Below are positions 11,301 through 23,253 of a stretch of 64,000 nt of DNA, one piece after another (the stretch's first letter is position 1; each line of letters starts with the position of its first letter). Origin of the DNA: Epiperipatus broadwayi (taxonomy: Eukaryota > Onychophora > Udeonychophora > Euonychophora > Peripatidae). Made by a program: the position numbers and the translations under genes. Location: NCBI GenBank assembly GCA_028023455.1, contig JAQFVV010012446.1, positions 126,001 through 190,000 on the forward strand, read 5' to 3'. A model generated the notes under the pieces. That model was not told the DNA's origin. It saw only the letters and a program-made list of their open reading frames with translations, and did not search any database.

Positions 11301-12720
11301 TCTCCTATAACCACTATTTCCCCCCCCTCTTTTTTGAAACTCTACATATCTTTAACTAGGCATTCATATATGCTACTATTGTACTTCATTATAGTTTGAC
11401 TATCTCAAGTGGCTATATACACTAAAGCCACCATCCATTCTTGTGTTCCTAACCTCATCTCAAACCACAAATGTTATTGACACTTAACAGTATTTAAATA
11501 TTTTTTTGACATAACCTCTATATCACCACCCCTTTTTTCTTTTGTATTTATACTCTGCCATTCCAAATCTTGCAGTATAGGTTTTTCTTCTCTTAGATGT
11601 GTTCCCACTGCTGCTAATACCTCAAGCTTTTCATTTTTAACTGCTTTAATTCCAGCTACTTTTCTGGTCTCCTCCCACCATGAATATTTAAATATCCAAT
11701 TTTAACAATTTCTTCTTTTCTAATTACCCTTTTATAAATTATTTTGACTCTTTTTTTTTCATTACATTTGTAAGTAGCTTGCTTACCATTAATTTTACGG
11801 CCCAATTTTTCCTCCACATCTATATTTATATCCAAATCAGCTACCATTTGCTTATTTCTTACATCCTGTCTATTCTTCTTCTTTTTGATAATACTGCAAT
11901 TTAAAACCCTGGTCCCCTTTATAAGTTTTCTGATCTATAATATTCTTTATAAATCAAACTCCTTAATATTTGACTTCCTTGTTTTGCTAAATGCAATCCA
12001 TCTTTACTATACAACTCCCTCTTACTAATAAAAATATCCCACACATCCACAAACATAACACTTTTTCTGACATATTTTTTTCTCTCCTTTGTAGAACATA
12101 CCCTATCTAATATATATCTATTGTTATCTTGACATTAATCCAACTATTCCTACTCTTACTTTAATCTTATTTAAATTACTAATCAACTTTATGTACTCAT
12201 CCATTATTTTCTTCTATGGTTCTGACAAATTATTTGTCCTTACCATAATATATACATCCTTACTCTCTTGTTTATTTACCTTATCTGTAACATCACTAAT
12301 TCTAGCTCCAGGTAAACATATTCTTAGAGACTTGTTTCTATTTCCATTGAAATTGCATCTTCACATCCTCTAATTCGTGAATCTCCTACCTCATTATTTC
12401 TATTCATTAATTCTTTAATGTATTCACACTTCATCTCTAATGATTTTAATTTTTCTTCTACATCGTTTACCTCTTCTTCTATCTTATTTATTCTGTGGCT
12501 AACTATCTCCATTGCACTACTTCTTTTGTCATTCATATCTCTTCTCATGCCATTAAAAACATACTCTATTCTATCTTCCTTAGCTATATTTCTCCTAACT
12601 TTCTCTTTAAACTGTCTAGACTTAGAAACTATTTTTCATCTTTTTTATCACATTTACACATGGTCTAAATAACCATAGACCAGTAATGATTTAAGCATTC
12701 CAAGTATGCTATATTCTACC
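8395..12720 (-). pseudogene. LINE A: decayed near-full-length non-LTR retrotransposon
   Basis: Minus-strand order, with many stops and frameshifts. About 12,600-11,940 is ORF1: a coiled-coil-like segment (12,548-12,324), then an SGNH-hydrolase-like domain. About 11,700-10,950 is an apurinic endonuclease: start VKIGYLNIHG, later IVVIGDMN (the GDFN motif), with the usual catalytic glutamate of the ETHL region changed to GTHL. About 10,650-9400 is reverse transcriptase: motif A FIDVEKAYDRVN near 9990, motif B TRQGCLTSPILF near 9800, thumb near 9645-9418. At 8773-8543 a zf-RVT-like end has lost its first cysteine. The 3' end at 8395 matches the two truncated copies at 25.1 and 26.5 kb. The esterase ORF1 is typical of CR1-superfamily LINEs. 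Not functional. Confidence 0.85.
11940..12600 (-). pseudogene. LINE A ORF1: coiled coil plus SGNH-hydrolase-like domain
   Basis: A 74-codon open stretch at 12,548-12,324 is rich in heptad-like charged residues (KIEEEVNDVEEKLKSLEMK). Reading on in other frames gives SLRICLPGARISDVTDKV and VYIMVRTNNL (the family GTNN block, here RTNN). Finally VDVWDIFISK...LYSKDGLHLAKQG carries the DGLHL block with the Asp and His expected in SGNH esterases. An in-frame TAG follows the TNNL block. In CR1-type LINEs this domain is thought to help lipid or membrane interaction of the RNP. It is a decayed relic. Confidence 0.65.
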
Positions 12721-12857
12721 ACAACATGCCTGATTTCCTTCTGACAATTATATATAGATTGTGGAATACAAATGCAATCCGTATCTCTTATTTTTCAAGT
12801 CCCCTACTCTATATTTAAATTTATGCTTTCTCTATTAGTCTGCAAATCCCTTTATAC

Positions 12858-13328
12858 CAGGGGCGGCCAACAAGTCAATCGTGATCCACCGATGGATTGC
12901 AAAGCCAATTTTGGTCGATCGCGAGGCCAATCTGGCAAAAGCTGTCAGGTAATGAGTGAAACAAATCAAGTCAAGATTTTCAAGCTTTTTTGTTATTTTT
13001 ATTTTTGTTCTAATTTTTTCCAATTATAATCGTATCATTATTGAAAATAATATTTTTAATATTGACTTAATGTAGCTAATTTGAATTAATAAATATTGTT
13101 AATAATTTACTCATGTTGCTTTAATTCCCCCCGGACATGAGTTTTTTGGACCGTTAAATAATTGTTATTTTTTACTAAGTAGATATATAAAAATAGTATG
13201 TATCTCACACCTACCTGCACTTAGACTATGCCTAGACAATAAGTCGATCGCCTATGACAACAAATCGATCGCTACACATTTTAAAAATAAAAAGTAGATC
13301 TTATGAACACAAAAGTTTGCCACCCCTG
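12858..13328. mobile_element. hAT MITE, 471 bp, perfect 8-bp target duplication
   Basis: Starts CAGGGGCGGCCAAC and ends GTTTGCCACCCCTG (TIRs). Flanked by exact CTTTATAC at 12,850-12,857 and 13,329-13,336. It contains repeated CGATCG words near both ends (GGTCGATCGCGAGG; AAGTCGATCGCC; AATCGATCGC), which look like subterminal transposase-binding repeats. No transposase fragment found. It lies just beyond the 5' end of LINE A. Confidence 0.9.
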
Positions 13329-13894
13329 CTTTATACAAAAGGATAAAAACTTTTCTTTCAATGATGATCGATACACACGTTTTCTAACCCTCCCCCCCCT
13401 TTTTTTTCTCCCCAAACCCCCCCCTTTTTTATAAAAAAATTTTTTTGAACCCCTCAAAAAAAACACCACCAATTTTATTAAATTTAGTTTTTTAAAATCT
13501 CCTTGCAGCAATACACACACACGCACAAAGAAAAGTTTTTTTTTCTTTCATATTTAAAACGGCATAACTAAACAATTTCCAAACGTTAGCAATAGTATTT
13601 CCGATCTTTTCAAATCCAAATAAACTTCTCTCTCTTCACTCCAGTATGTTGCCAATATACTTTTCATTAACTCAAAATCACAAAACACCTGAATAAATTA
13701 ATGAAAAATAGTAATGATAGTTTTTATATATTACTGGAAAGGGGATTTGAAGACATGAATTAAACATATATTTATATTAATGGACAAAAGATTTACTAAT
13801 ATCAGACAATGACATCGTTATTAAGTTTCTCCCATTCATAAACAAAAATAAGCATTGTTTGTGATTTTTTTAATTTACATATTATCTATATTTT

Positions 13895-13962
13895 TCTATT
13901 GGCTCGCACAGACTCTTAAAATTTATTAACTGATCCTTCAAAGAAAAAGTTTGCCGACCCTT
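13895..13962. repeat. hAT right terminus fragment
   Basis: AAAAAGTTTGCCGACCCTTG at 13,943-13,962, preceded by TTGGCTCGCACAGACTC, is the reverse complement of a CAAGGGTCGGCAAACTTTTT-type hAT end. No left partner was found nearby. Confidence 0.45.
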
Positions 13963-13969
13963 GTTTTAG

Positions 13970-15368
13970 AATAAAGACAATCTTAGCATTTGTTAATCCA
14001 GTTCAGCCACTCCGTCCCCTCCACCCTTCCCCAATTAAAGTTTTCAGATTTTTTTTTTTAATAGGAAAAGTCTTTTTCATATAAACATTCAGTTTTTTTA
14101 TTGATGGGTAAAGCTATTTTTGCTATACTAATAGAATTTACTATAACAAAACAAAATTTGAATATTCAAAATATTATCGACATACTAAATAGTCTAGACA
14201 CACTATAGAGAAATAGTCCATGAATAAGATTACTTATATACTAAAATAAATTTATTATTTACTTATACAAATAAAATATATTTATACATATATTATGACT
14301 TAAATTATAGTAGAATTTTTATGTAAGAAAGATCACTCTTATAAATCTTTCATAAGAATAAGAATGAAAGATTGTTGTAAACAATTTCATTAAACAATTC
14401 AATTTATTTAACTTTAAATGTAATTCAAAATAGCTAACAATAACAAAAATAGATTATAATACAGTTAGACTTTAATAAATAAAAAAATCGAACTTGTTAA
14501 TTGGGCGTCCATAAAACGTTCGATCATCGCAAGGAACATAATTGGGCCATGATTCAAAGATCTTAAGCCACAGAATCTGTTAGATTACACCTAATAAAAA
14601 TAGTGATAATATCATTTCATATAACGTATATAACATTAATATACTTCAAGTTAATTTTATTTTATATATATTTAATTTTAGTTTTTTCATCCAATAAGAA
14701 ATTAAGTAATGTAGGAACAAATTGATTTTTCACTCTAATTTCCATATTAAGCATAAAATTTTGCAAATAAGTATATATTTTTCTAAAACAGATTTTAAAT
14801 TGTTTTACAAAACGGTTTTTTTTATGCTCAAATGAAAATTAAAAAAACTAAAATGCACATAAATTTAAATTATAAATTAATGCAGATTTTGTAAACTAAA
14901 TTAAAAAAAAATCGATGTCCTATATTAAATTATACACTTTTATTCATTTAGTTGAAGATAATATAAACGGGAAACATACGATTATCTATAAGATTAAAAT
15001 AAGAAGTAATTAATTATCAGATAAAAAAAAATAATGATTAGTTTAGAAATTGTTCCGATTGAAAAAATTTATTGCTAGACTTAGATTAATCCAGAAAACG
15101 AGCGTCATTAAATTGTTTGTTTAAAAAACCATGTAAGGAAAATAGCAATTGTGAGTTAAAGAAGTAGCTTAATTGGTAGGAAGAAAAGTTGACTTTAAAA
15201 TGCAAAAGTACAAAGGATATTGTAGAACTCTAAACTAAGAGATATGTCTTATAAGATTTATATGCTATAAGATGAAATCAGTAAGGTGATCTCATGGATA
15301 GTGCGAATAATTTTAATAATTTTAATAGTGAACTTTTGTGATTACAAATGAAATTTACTGAATATAAA
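13970..15368. other. AT-rich intergenic DNA
   Basis: No coding or repeat feature could be supported apart from runs of A and T. Confidence 0.4.
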
Positions 15369-15380
15369 AAACAGTGTATG

Positions 15381-15492
15381 TTTTTTTTTTTTTTAAAGTG
15401 TCATAGCATCGGCAGGGCGCGAACCCGCAACCCGAGCAACTGCCTGCAAGTGCAAGGCAGTCGCGCTGACCTCTCGACCACCAACGCAAGAC
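15381..15492 (-). mobile_element. tRNA-derived SINE, copy 1
   Basis: On the minus strand the body reads ...GCGTTGGTGGTCGAGAGGTC (A-box-like) and GCGGGTTCGCGCCC (B-box-like), ending in a poly(A) tail (T14 on the plus strand at 15,381-15,394). Exact 12-bp target duplications AAACAGTGTATG flank it at 15,369-15,380 and 15,493-15,504, the mark of LINE-mediated retroposition. The internal A and B boxes would form a pol III promoter. The body is only about 95 bp and lacks an obvious non-tRNA 3' domain. Confidence 0.85.
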
Positions 15493-15504
15493 AAACAGTG
15501 TATG

Positions 15505-16238
15505 TTTTGTCAGCTATTTGATAATTCCTTATATAGTATAGAACCTGTTTATATGATCAGAAATCATTGTTCAAAAATTAATGCGTTGAATGATTTATCA
15601 ACATTTTAGGTGAAAAATCAGACATTCTGAAATGCATAGCTCAATGACTTTGGGATGAGCAAGAGAGGAATTTTCCAGAATATCTTCCCATGTTTAGATT
15701 GCATGTAATCCTAATAATAAGATTTTTGTATGACTTTTATCACAATTAATTGCAGTAGAAAACGGCACTACCTTACAAAAGACAGTGAAACTATGTTATT
15801 AGACTGGTTTTTCCCAACCATTTAAACATTATCTATTTCACGCTGAAATTATAATGGCTCTTTCGAAAAGACCTTATATACAAACACAGTATAAAATTTT
15901 TGCAAATGAACTGGAAAAACATCATGAAGATGAAGAACCAGAGAAATTACATGATCAGTTATCCAACTTAAGAATAATATGCAACATTATTGAAAAGGTC
16001 AAATGGATGAGAGAACTACCAGATAATGTTCAACTTGTGGAGAAAATGAATATATGACCCAAACCAGAGATACTATGTAATAAAATAATATTTGAAAAAT
16101 TTAGTTGGCAGATAGCAGTAAACAACATTAAACAAATTCAATTTTAATTTTTTAAAAAAAATGAAAAGGTTATCATGGCAATATTTTAATACTAGTAACC
16201 AATTTTCTTTTATTGTCCTAAGTAATGGAATGGGGTTT
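15505..16238. other. AT-rich DNA with an unassigned 67-codon ORF
   Basis: A frame at 15,854-16,057 (+) begins with ATG and encodes a charged segment (ELEKHHEDEEPEKLHDQL). I do not recognise it and see no splice or promoter context that would make it a gene. It could be a relic of a repeat. Confidence 0.25.
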
Positions 16239-16316
16239 TTTTCCATATGTCAAAGCGAAACCGGGATAACTGCTTGTAAGGCAACTGTGCTAACCACTCG
16301 GCCACCAACGCTTGAC
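16239..16316 (-). mobile_element. tRNA-derived SINE, copy 2
   Basis: Minus strand GTTGGTGGCCGAGTGGTTAG (A box) and TCCCGGTTTCGCTT (B-box region), with CCATATG at the 3' side as in the copy at 33.77 kb. The flanks share AATGGG (about 16,229 and 16,320), a possible short target duplication. It is more diverged than copies 1 and 3. Confidence 0.7.
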
Positions 16317-16950
16317 AGCAATGGGTTGTTGAGATAAATCTTTTCTATCTCAATATCTAAGTTATATAAAAATATTTCATAGTTGGCAAAGCACAAGCTT
16401 AATTTCAGCTATTAAGTTTTTTAATTTATATCCTTGTATTGTATGCACACACACTGATATAAATCTACCTTTATAATTAAGCATAGTCAATGTTATTTTA
16501 ATTTGTAAAAAAAAAAAAGAAGAAACTTTGTAATAAAAACTGTTTATATTACAAGAGCAATATTTAATCTATAAAACTGCTATCAATTATTAATTATTTA
16601 ATTTCTTTATCAATAAAAAAATTATAAAATCAATTTTCTTTTATTAAGTTTGTTCCTGATTTTAATATTCTGTTATCTGTAAACTTAGATTAATCTAATT
16701 AAAAAATATTTGGTAAATCTATTCAAATAACTATTGGATTAATTAATTAATACATTCCTGGTAAATCTATTGATGAAATAATTATGGGTTTATCTAAGTT
16801 TTAAAAAATGTAAACATGTAATCACTGTCTTTGTTAATTATAAATTTTTGATGAGTCGGCCAATTAATTAAAAATTTAGTGCTATAAAATCTGTATTCAT
16901 TTTACATTGATTCTGCTTTTATTTAATGCCAAGCCTTCTATATATATATT

Positions 16951-17125
16951 CAGAACTTTTACCAATGGGCATGTTAAAAGCCATGAGCAGCTAAAGCACT
17001 GGGAAAATAAATTTCACTTCCAGAATGTAGTCTATATCCATCAGGTGCTAACTTTACTTGCTGAGAAACCAACAAAGTGCTGGCCAATACCTGATCACAC
17101 TCTCTCTACAACGTTAACAAAACTG
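16951..17125 (+). CDS. Possible orphan exon or coding relic, unknown product
   Basis: An open stretch follows a plausible splice acceptor (TATATATATTCAG) and reaches a plausible donor (AAACTG then GTAAATAAAG at 17,126). It encodes NGHVKSHEQLKHWENKF...WPIPDHTLSTTL. The same frame stays open to 17,179. Composition is less AT-biased than the flanks. I do not recognise the protein and see no partner exon within reach. It may equally be a fragment of a repeat or chance. Confidence 0.2.
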
Positions 17126-17179
17126 GTAAATAAAGACACTGCAACTGGTACCTACATTTTTACATACGTACATCAATAA

Positions 17180-18113
17180 ATTCAACTTTTCTGGAAATAA
17201 TAACCCCTTCGCTATCTTCTCTGGGACTTAAACTATTATTTATGAACTGTTTTATGAGACATTACCAATACCCAGTGAAAGATAAGTTAATGGTATAATT
17301 TTACATTCATACAAGTATCTGTTCTATAAACTATTTTTTATTAATGTTTTTTGTTTTGTTTTAACCGTTAGTGTGTATAATATTGCGTGGTAGTTAATCT
17401 AGTTTGTTTATTAAAATTTAATTGGTTTTTCCCCTCAGGAAGTTTTAAAAAGAAAATCACCTCCGCGATTGTTATTACAATCCATGTTATTTTTAAAATA
17501 GAAAATTTGCTTTAGAAAAAAAGAAAGCTTAAAAAAATATTTTGATTTTTTTCTTATATATTGCCTCTGAAGAGTTTGTGTGCATAACTTTATAAATTGT
17601 TTATTAAGCTGTTTAAATTTGTTAACAATTTTACTTTTTACTCTGTGTCACACATGACTTTAATGAAATTGATATATGTATATGCGTGCATTTCTTATTA
17701 CGTTTTGCTTCCTCCCCATGATCTCTTATTGTGATTCTCACTTGAGATGTTTGCAATTGTTTATATTTGCATTGGGTAAAGTGACCTTTATTCTCTATTA
17801 TATTTTTATTGCTTTATAACCATGAATGATTAATAGGCCTATTTATTGTCATTCCCTAATTATTGTGGTTGGATCAAATAGGTGTACTTTTTGTAATAGT
17901 CTGCATATGTGAGCATATATAGTGGTGAAGGTTCTGGATTTTTGATTATTTAATAGGACAAAGGTAAAACATGTATATATGATATGTTTTTCTGAAGGTT
18001 TGTGATAATGGTGTTCTAGTTGTATTTTTATATTGGACTATTTCCATCATCTAATATGTGTGTTGAATGTCTTTAGAACAATTTAATTTTACTTAATTAT
18101 TCCAAATACATTC
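17180..18113. other. AT-rich intergenic DNA
   Basis: Nothing supportable; no inverted or tandem structure noticed. Confidence 0.4.
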
Positions 18114-18238
18114 AACTGTTAGTAATATCACAGCAAACAAGTTAGTATATGCACCAACTGTAAGTAATATCACAGCAAACAGATTAATATATGCACTAAC
18201 TGTTAGTAATATCACAGCAAACAGGTTAGTATATGCAC
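18114..18238. repeat. 42-bp tandem repeat, 3 copies
   Basis: Units start at 18,114, 18,156 and 18,198. Each reads AACTGTTAGTAATATCACAG then CAAACARGTTAGTATATGCA with a few substitutions; the third is one base short. It directly precedes a tRNA-like SINE region. Confidence 0.9.
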
Positions 18239-18261
18239 AACATTTCAAGAGGTATTGTTCT

Positions 18262-18385
18262 ACCCTCTTCTTCAGATGTTGCTGGCCTGGCCACTGATAG
18301 TACTGGCATGGAATTCGAACCTGGGTCCTTAGATTCTTGATTATTGAATTTTAAGATAAAGCTCTAACCAACTGATGTCTTTATA
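18262..18385 (-). mobile_element. tRNA-like SINE, second family
   Basis: On the minus strand ATCAGTTGGTTAGAGC (A-box-like) is followed by CCCAGGTTCGAATTCC (B box). The two boxes are further apart than in a real tRNA and the cloverleaf does not close, so this is a SINE or pseudo-tRNA, not a gene. The part further along the minus strand (ATGCCAGTACTATCAGTGGC) may be the SINE body. Poly(A) and target duplication were not identified. Confidence 0.55.
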
Positions 18386-18399
18386 GATTTCTACTCACT

Positions 18400-19405
18400 T
18401 CCAACTTTTTGTGACAGCCTGATTCATGAGCAGATGCAGTGATGCTTCCAGCTGTAATGGCAGCTTGCTTTGAGTCAGCTTTGGTTCTGGCAGCTTCCAG
18501 TCCTAAGTGTGGACTTACTTTGCTGTGTAATCATTAGTTAAGTAGCTATAGTCTTGAGAACAATTACTGCTGTTCATGTTAGCAGGAATTTCCTTTGATC
18601 ACTTACAGAGAACCAGGCTACTATTATTCAGATTTAACAATTATTCTCTGACCTTACCTTCAAAAAGACTGATTATTTATTGTCAAATCCTCAAACTTTA
18701 TGGAAATATTCAGATTAAACTACCAAACATCATTGCCTATTGGCCTGCTCTTGCTAGTAGCTATGAGTTATCTCTTTATACACACATTGGATTGGTTAGC
18801 AGCCATAAATGCTCAATTGATCATAATAAAAAGGGAATCTGGACTAGACTATTATTTGAAATCAAGGTGAGATATGACAGTTATAATGGTTATAACTAGA
18901 AAAAAATTGAAGCCATGAAAATTTTCCAACACCAGAAATGAAAAATCAGGAATTTGAACTCTCTATTTTCAATAACTGAATTTATAAAAGTTGCAATGGT
19001 TACAGCCAGACATGAATAAATCGTTTTATATACAATTAGACCATAATGACTGTGGGTTGAGTTTGGGATTATTCCAAGTCCAGTAGAATGACCTTTATTT
19101 CATAAACAAAAAAATAAAATATTGAAGGAAAAATGCATATATTTAAAATGATTAATAAAAAATATTGCACACAATATTTATGATTAGTAAGAGCCTGCCA
19201 AAATGAAAAATCTTCTGCCACAATACCCCTCATAAGTTCACCAAATGTATTAAGTTTGGTGTTTAAATTTATTTATATTTCTTATTTATTTACATTTTTG
19301 ATAAGCTTATAATTAAATATTTATATAGTGAAACCACAAATTATTTTATAATTTAACAAACATGACTAAAAGTGTATTCTATCAAAAACAGAAATCTAAA
19401 CTTTT
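18400..19405. other. Intergenic DNA with unassigned ORF
   Basis: A 107-codon open frame at 18,576-18,899 (+) has no motif I recognise and ends in AT-rich DNA. It is more likely repeat-derived or chance. Confidence 0.3.
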
Positions 19406-19660
19406 TTTTTTTTCCTCCCCACCCCCCCCCCCCCCCCCCCCCCCACCACAATTATAAAATTTTAACCAAAAACAAAAACTAAAAATAAATATATATTTTT
19501 TAATTTTAACCCCGTTCACCCTTATCTTCCCTTTTAAAAATTTATAAAATAAAAAAAAACTCCCTCACTTCCCCCTCATATATAAAAAAAAAAAAAAAAA
19601 AAAAAAATAAAAAAAAACAACCCCCCAAATGAGAAACACCACCATCACCTGACCCACGAC
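19406..19660. repeat. Homopolymer-rich tract (T, C, A runs)
   Basis: T-run, then about 30 bases nearly all C around 19,420-19,444, then AC-rich and a ~23-base A-run near 19,586. The complementary strand has long G-runs, which could form quadruplex structures. Homopolymer lengths are prone to assembly error. Confidence 0.8.
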
Positions 19661-20399
19661 ACAACTCTCAAATGTAAACAAATAAACTAATAAAAACACA
19701 TCCAAACTTGTATATTTTATAATGCGTGCACAGGCATTTTTCCATCTCTGTCTACTATATGTGATCATATTTAAAAAATAAAATTCATAAATAAATTTTG
19801 CAATATGCCAACAGCCATTAGTCCGTCTCAGAACATCATATATGACCATGTTTATTAATAAAAAAATTGGTTTATGTTTAAAGTAAATAACCTGATATGT
19901 TATTATCCCAAATATAATGTGCAGTATTTCATATGATAAAATGTTTTCAGCTTAATGCTAAAACTTTCATGAAATTTAAGATCATTCTTAAAGTTGATAC
20001 TGAGTTCAAAATATCAAAACAACACCATCTTATAATATTTATCAAAACAACACCATCTCACAAAAGGTAGGGACTGACTTCTATCCACTTTTAACACCTC
20101 TTGGAGGAATGTAATGATAAACATATGACAAAAGACATGAAAAAGATTGATGATCCTCAAGATGCTATTTCATGCTAAATCAGCACTCATCAATTGACCC
20201 AGATTACAATATCTCACAAATATTTTTATCATAGTTCAGTATATATATATATATTTGAACAAAAAAACATTCTTCTCCCAACTAACCTTCCATACCTTCT
20301 ATAATCTCTTCTCAATAATCTCTTCTATACTCTTCTATAATCTTTTCTCACTAACTCTTCTATATCTCTTCTTCAACTAACCTTCACTAACTTTCTCCT

Positions 20400-20490
20400 A
20401 CTTCCCACCTCCCCCCCCTTCTGTCTTCCCTTCTTCCTTCTTCTCCTCCCCCCCCCCCCCCCCCCCTCCCCCCCCCCCCCCCCCACTCCC
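20400..20490. repeat. Poly-C / CT-rich tract
   Basis: Two long C-runs separated by a single T at about 20,449-20,484, preceded by TTCT/CTTC-rich sequence from 20,270. Low complexity; true length uncertain. Confidence 0.8.
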
Positions 20491-22930
20491 TCGAGTGGTA
20501 AAATCTGTAGTACATATTTTGCTTCATTGTCTGGTGACATTAGTAATCTTAAAAATAAGTTTTGAACCTGGTTTTATATTTATTTTGGCATCAGGAAATA
20601 TAGATACACACATATAGATGCATGATTTCCACCTTATTTTATTTAAAGGGCTATATTTAACTATTTTTATTATTGTTAATCTTAATTAGATTTTATTTCA
20701 GAATTCTTAAATTCCCTTCATTATAGATGGTTGTGTATGTGCGTATATGTATTACATATATAGAAACCAATATTATTTATGTTAATAAAATATGTATTAA
20801 TTTATATATATTATTGGTTTCTATAATTAATGTAAAGTGAATGCAATATTATAGAGCATTCTAGAAAGTAATTATGTAACTTAAATTTTATAAAACAAAA
20901 GAATTAATTAATGTAAAATGTCATTCTCAATTAGTTATTTTCAACAATTTGCAAATTTAATGGAAATCATATCTTAAATCTATTTCCAACACATAAATAG
21001 ATTTGAACAATACTTTCCAGAACTTATCTGGTTTACATCTTTAATTGTAAAAGTGTACAATGATAGCTAAAATCAAGCTGTGTAATGCATATCTGGACAA
21101 CACCTCATGTAAAAGAACTTTTTGGAAGGTTTAATATAGTATAAATACTGCCAAAATTTTAATCAGAGGAGGAGAATAAAATTTTAGTCTTGTTGCTAAC
21201 TGAAACCATGTCACTTGAATTTTTGATAAAATGACCACTGAGTGGAGGGAAGAAGTTCACCTCTCCCAATCATTCAAATCATCCTCATGCTGCTCCACTG
21301 CCATGCCATCGCCACTTAAAAACTGCTTTAACTGAATTGTGAATTAACATTTAAAAGATACCTACCATTATTTTATCTGAACTCTGTATTGAAAACCATG
21401 CTTTACATATTTATTCTCCATGATGTCAATCCTAATGGCCACCAAGTCATCGGAAAGTAATCTGTTTATGTCGCTAAATGAACTCTTAATATTATTCACT
21501 TTTCTGTAACTTTATGATAATCATAACGTAACCTTTTATTTATCCAATAATTGAAAATAATCTCAGTTATCATAATTGTATTAAACTTAAAGACTTTCTC
21601 TGTCAAAGTTATAAATCTCTTTTCTGTAAAACTTTAGCACAAATTTGTGAATCTATAACATATAATTACCTCACAGATTTTCACACTTTAATCATGTCTT
21701 TTATTTTTATGTGGCAAACTTCACTTATTTTATATTAAATTATGTATTTTATATTGAATTGATTTTTAATATGCTAATGACTCAGTCTAATGAACCTATA
21801 TAATTTTAGTCTCCATCTTGATATTATGGGATGCTTAAATATTTAAACGTTAGATTTCTTACCATACAAAGGTTTGCTCGATTGAATATTTGAAAATGGC
21901 GGATTATCAAGCTGTCATATTATAGAATATTATAAAGCACATTTTTCTTATTCTGTCTGACACTATTGATTTTAAATATATTGTATGGTTTTTAAATAAA
22001 TTTGATGATCAGTTCATACTTAATAATCAATTATTTGCTTATTATGTCATCGAGCATTATAATTTGTTTTATAATCTATTTATTGTTTGAGCATACTTGG
22101 CTTTGTTAAATAGAGGGAATAATACGTCCCATCTTTTTTCTGACCTTAATTAGTCAAGATCATATGCATATTTTTCTGAATGGGTTAATATTTCGTAATG
22201 GCATTAGGTGTGATATTTATTATACATTTATTTTGGGTTTAATTAACACATCAGAGCCATTAAAGACCTGAACCATATTTTGCATTGCTTACTCATGATA
22301 GCATTAAAAATCTCATATCTTGCTTTGTCATAATTGTTCTCCAGAGATCTCAGATGTATTTTTCATATAACATGTCCCAGAATGGGGTTTGGAAACACTG
22401 ACCCCAGGACAACATTAGGTTGTTGAGGCTCTGCATGGTATAACATCGGCAAGCCCGGACCATGGCATCATTACCAATCACTCTCCAAACTCATCCCTGA
22501 GATATAGGTACAAGTAAACTCTGTACTTATAAATCCATGATGAAATCTCTTGGTCCAAAGGCGGACCAAAATTCTTTCTAATGCTATCATTCCAGTCAGC
22601 ACAGCAACCTCTCTATTATTTGTATGTCCATATTATTTCTCTAAGTCATAATGCTGTGATCTTTGAAGTCCATTCTATTTGTTTCACTTTGGCAATATTT
22701 TTATTCCCACAAGAAGCCACTGATTTTAATAAGAATAAAGTGTAGTGTTTGTAAAAATGGCAGACGTTGTGCACTCCAGAAAAACTAGAATTTGTTCGAG
22801 CGTTTGTTGTAGATCGCGCGCTGATAAATGGAGGAAGTTAAGTAACATAATGGCGGACGATAATTCCAAGAGATATTTGCTTATTGCAAATATTTCTGGA
22901 TAAAAGACGTTACCTGATTGGACAAGGATT
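20491..22930. other. AT-rich intergenic DNA
   Basis: No gene supported. At 20,755-20,825 a short inverted pair (ATATATAGAAACCAATATTAT / AATATATATTATTGGTTTCTAT, partial) forms a hairpin. A GC-richer patch at 22,385-22,600 (GACCCCAGGACAAC, AAGCCCGGACCATGG) may be an old repeat that I cannot assign. Confidence 0.35.
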
Positions 22931-22937
22931 AATTGCT

Positions 22938-23043
22938 ACAGTTATTAGCAAGCAATAAAAGACAGTGTAACAACTACGCAGAGTAAGGCAGTTATTAGCA
23001 GCCATATTGGGAGAACATCGAGCAGTGTAATATAAAGAGCAGT
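22938..23043 (+). promoter_or_regulatory. Possible promoter or LTR-like leader
   Basis: The region is GC-richer than its surroundings. It contains CAATAAAAGACAG and AATATAAAGAGC (TATA-like, about 23,028) and the repeated word CAGTTATTAGCA (22,938 and 22,988), and is followed at once by a minisatellite. This fits a promoter and leader of an LTR element or gene, but no LTR ends, primer-binding site or ORF were found. Confidence 0.25.
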
Positions 23044-23253
23044 AGAGAGCAGTCACGCAGTAGCAAGTTGCAGACCATGCATTTGGAGAGCATCCACTTG
23101 CAGACCATTTTTTGGAGAGCAGTCAGTGCAGACCATTCATGGGAGAGCATTCGTGGCTGAGCTTCGTTGCAGACCAATTCATTGGAGAGCTTTGTTGCAG
23201 ACCAATTCATTTGGAGAGCTTCATAGCAGACCAATTCGTTGGAGAGCTTCGTT
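23044..23253. repeat. ~29-bp minisatellite, about six units
   Basis: Units share GTTGCAGACCAATTCATTGG and AGAGCTTC with decay toward the 5' end (GCAGACCATGCATTTGGAGAG at the left, GCAGACCAATTCGTTGGAGAG at the right). One unit is longer. The frame is open on both strands, but a repeat of this type gives shadow ORFs. Confidence 0.85.

Noticed and set aside
7508-13962. One large hAT element from the 7.5-kb left end to the 13.96-kb right end with nested insertions
   Set aside because: The two termini resemble different hAT families and the flanking 8 bases match at only about six positions, so they are kept as separate relics.
15854-16057. 67-codon ORF as a host gene
   Set aside because: Charged sequence without a recognised domain, upstream promoter or splice partner.
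18262-18385. A functional tRNA gene
   Set aside because: A- and B-box-like words exist, but spacing is too long and acceptor and anticodon stems do not form; treated as a SINE.
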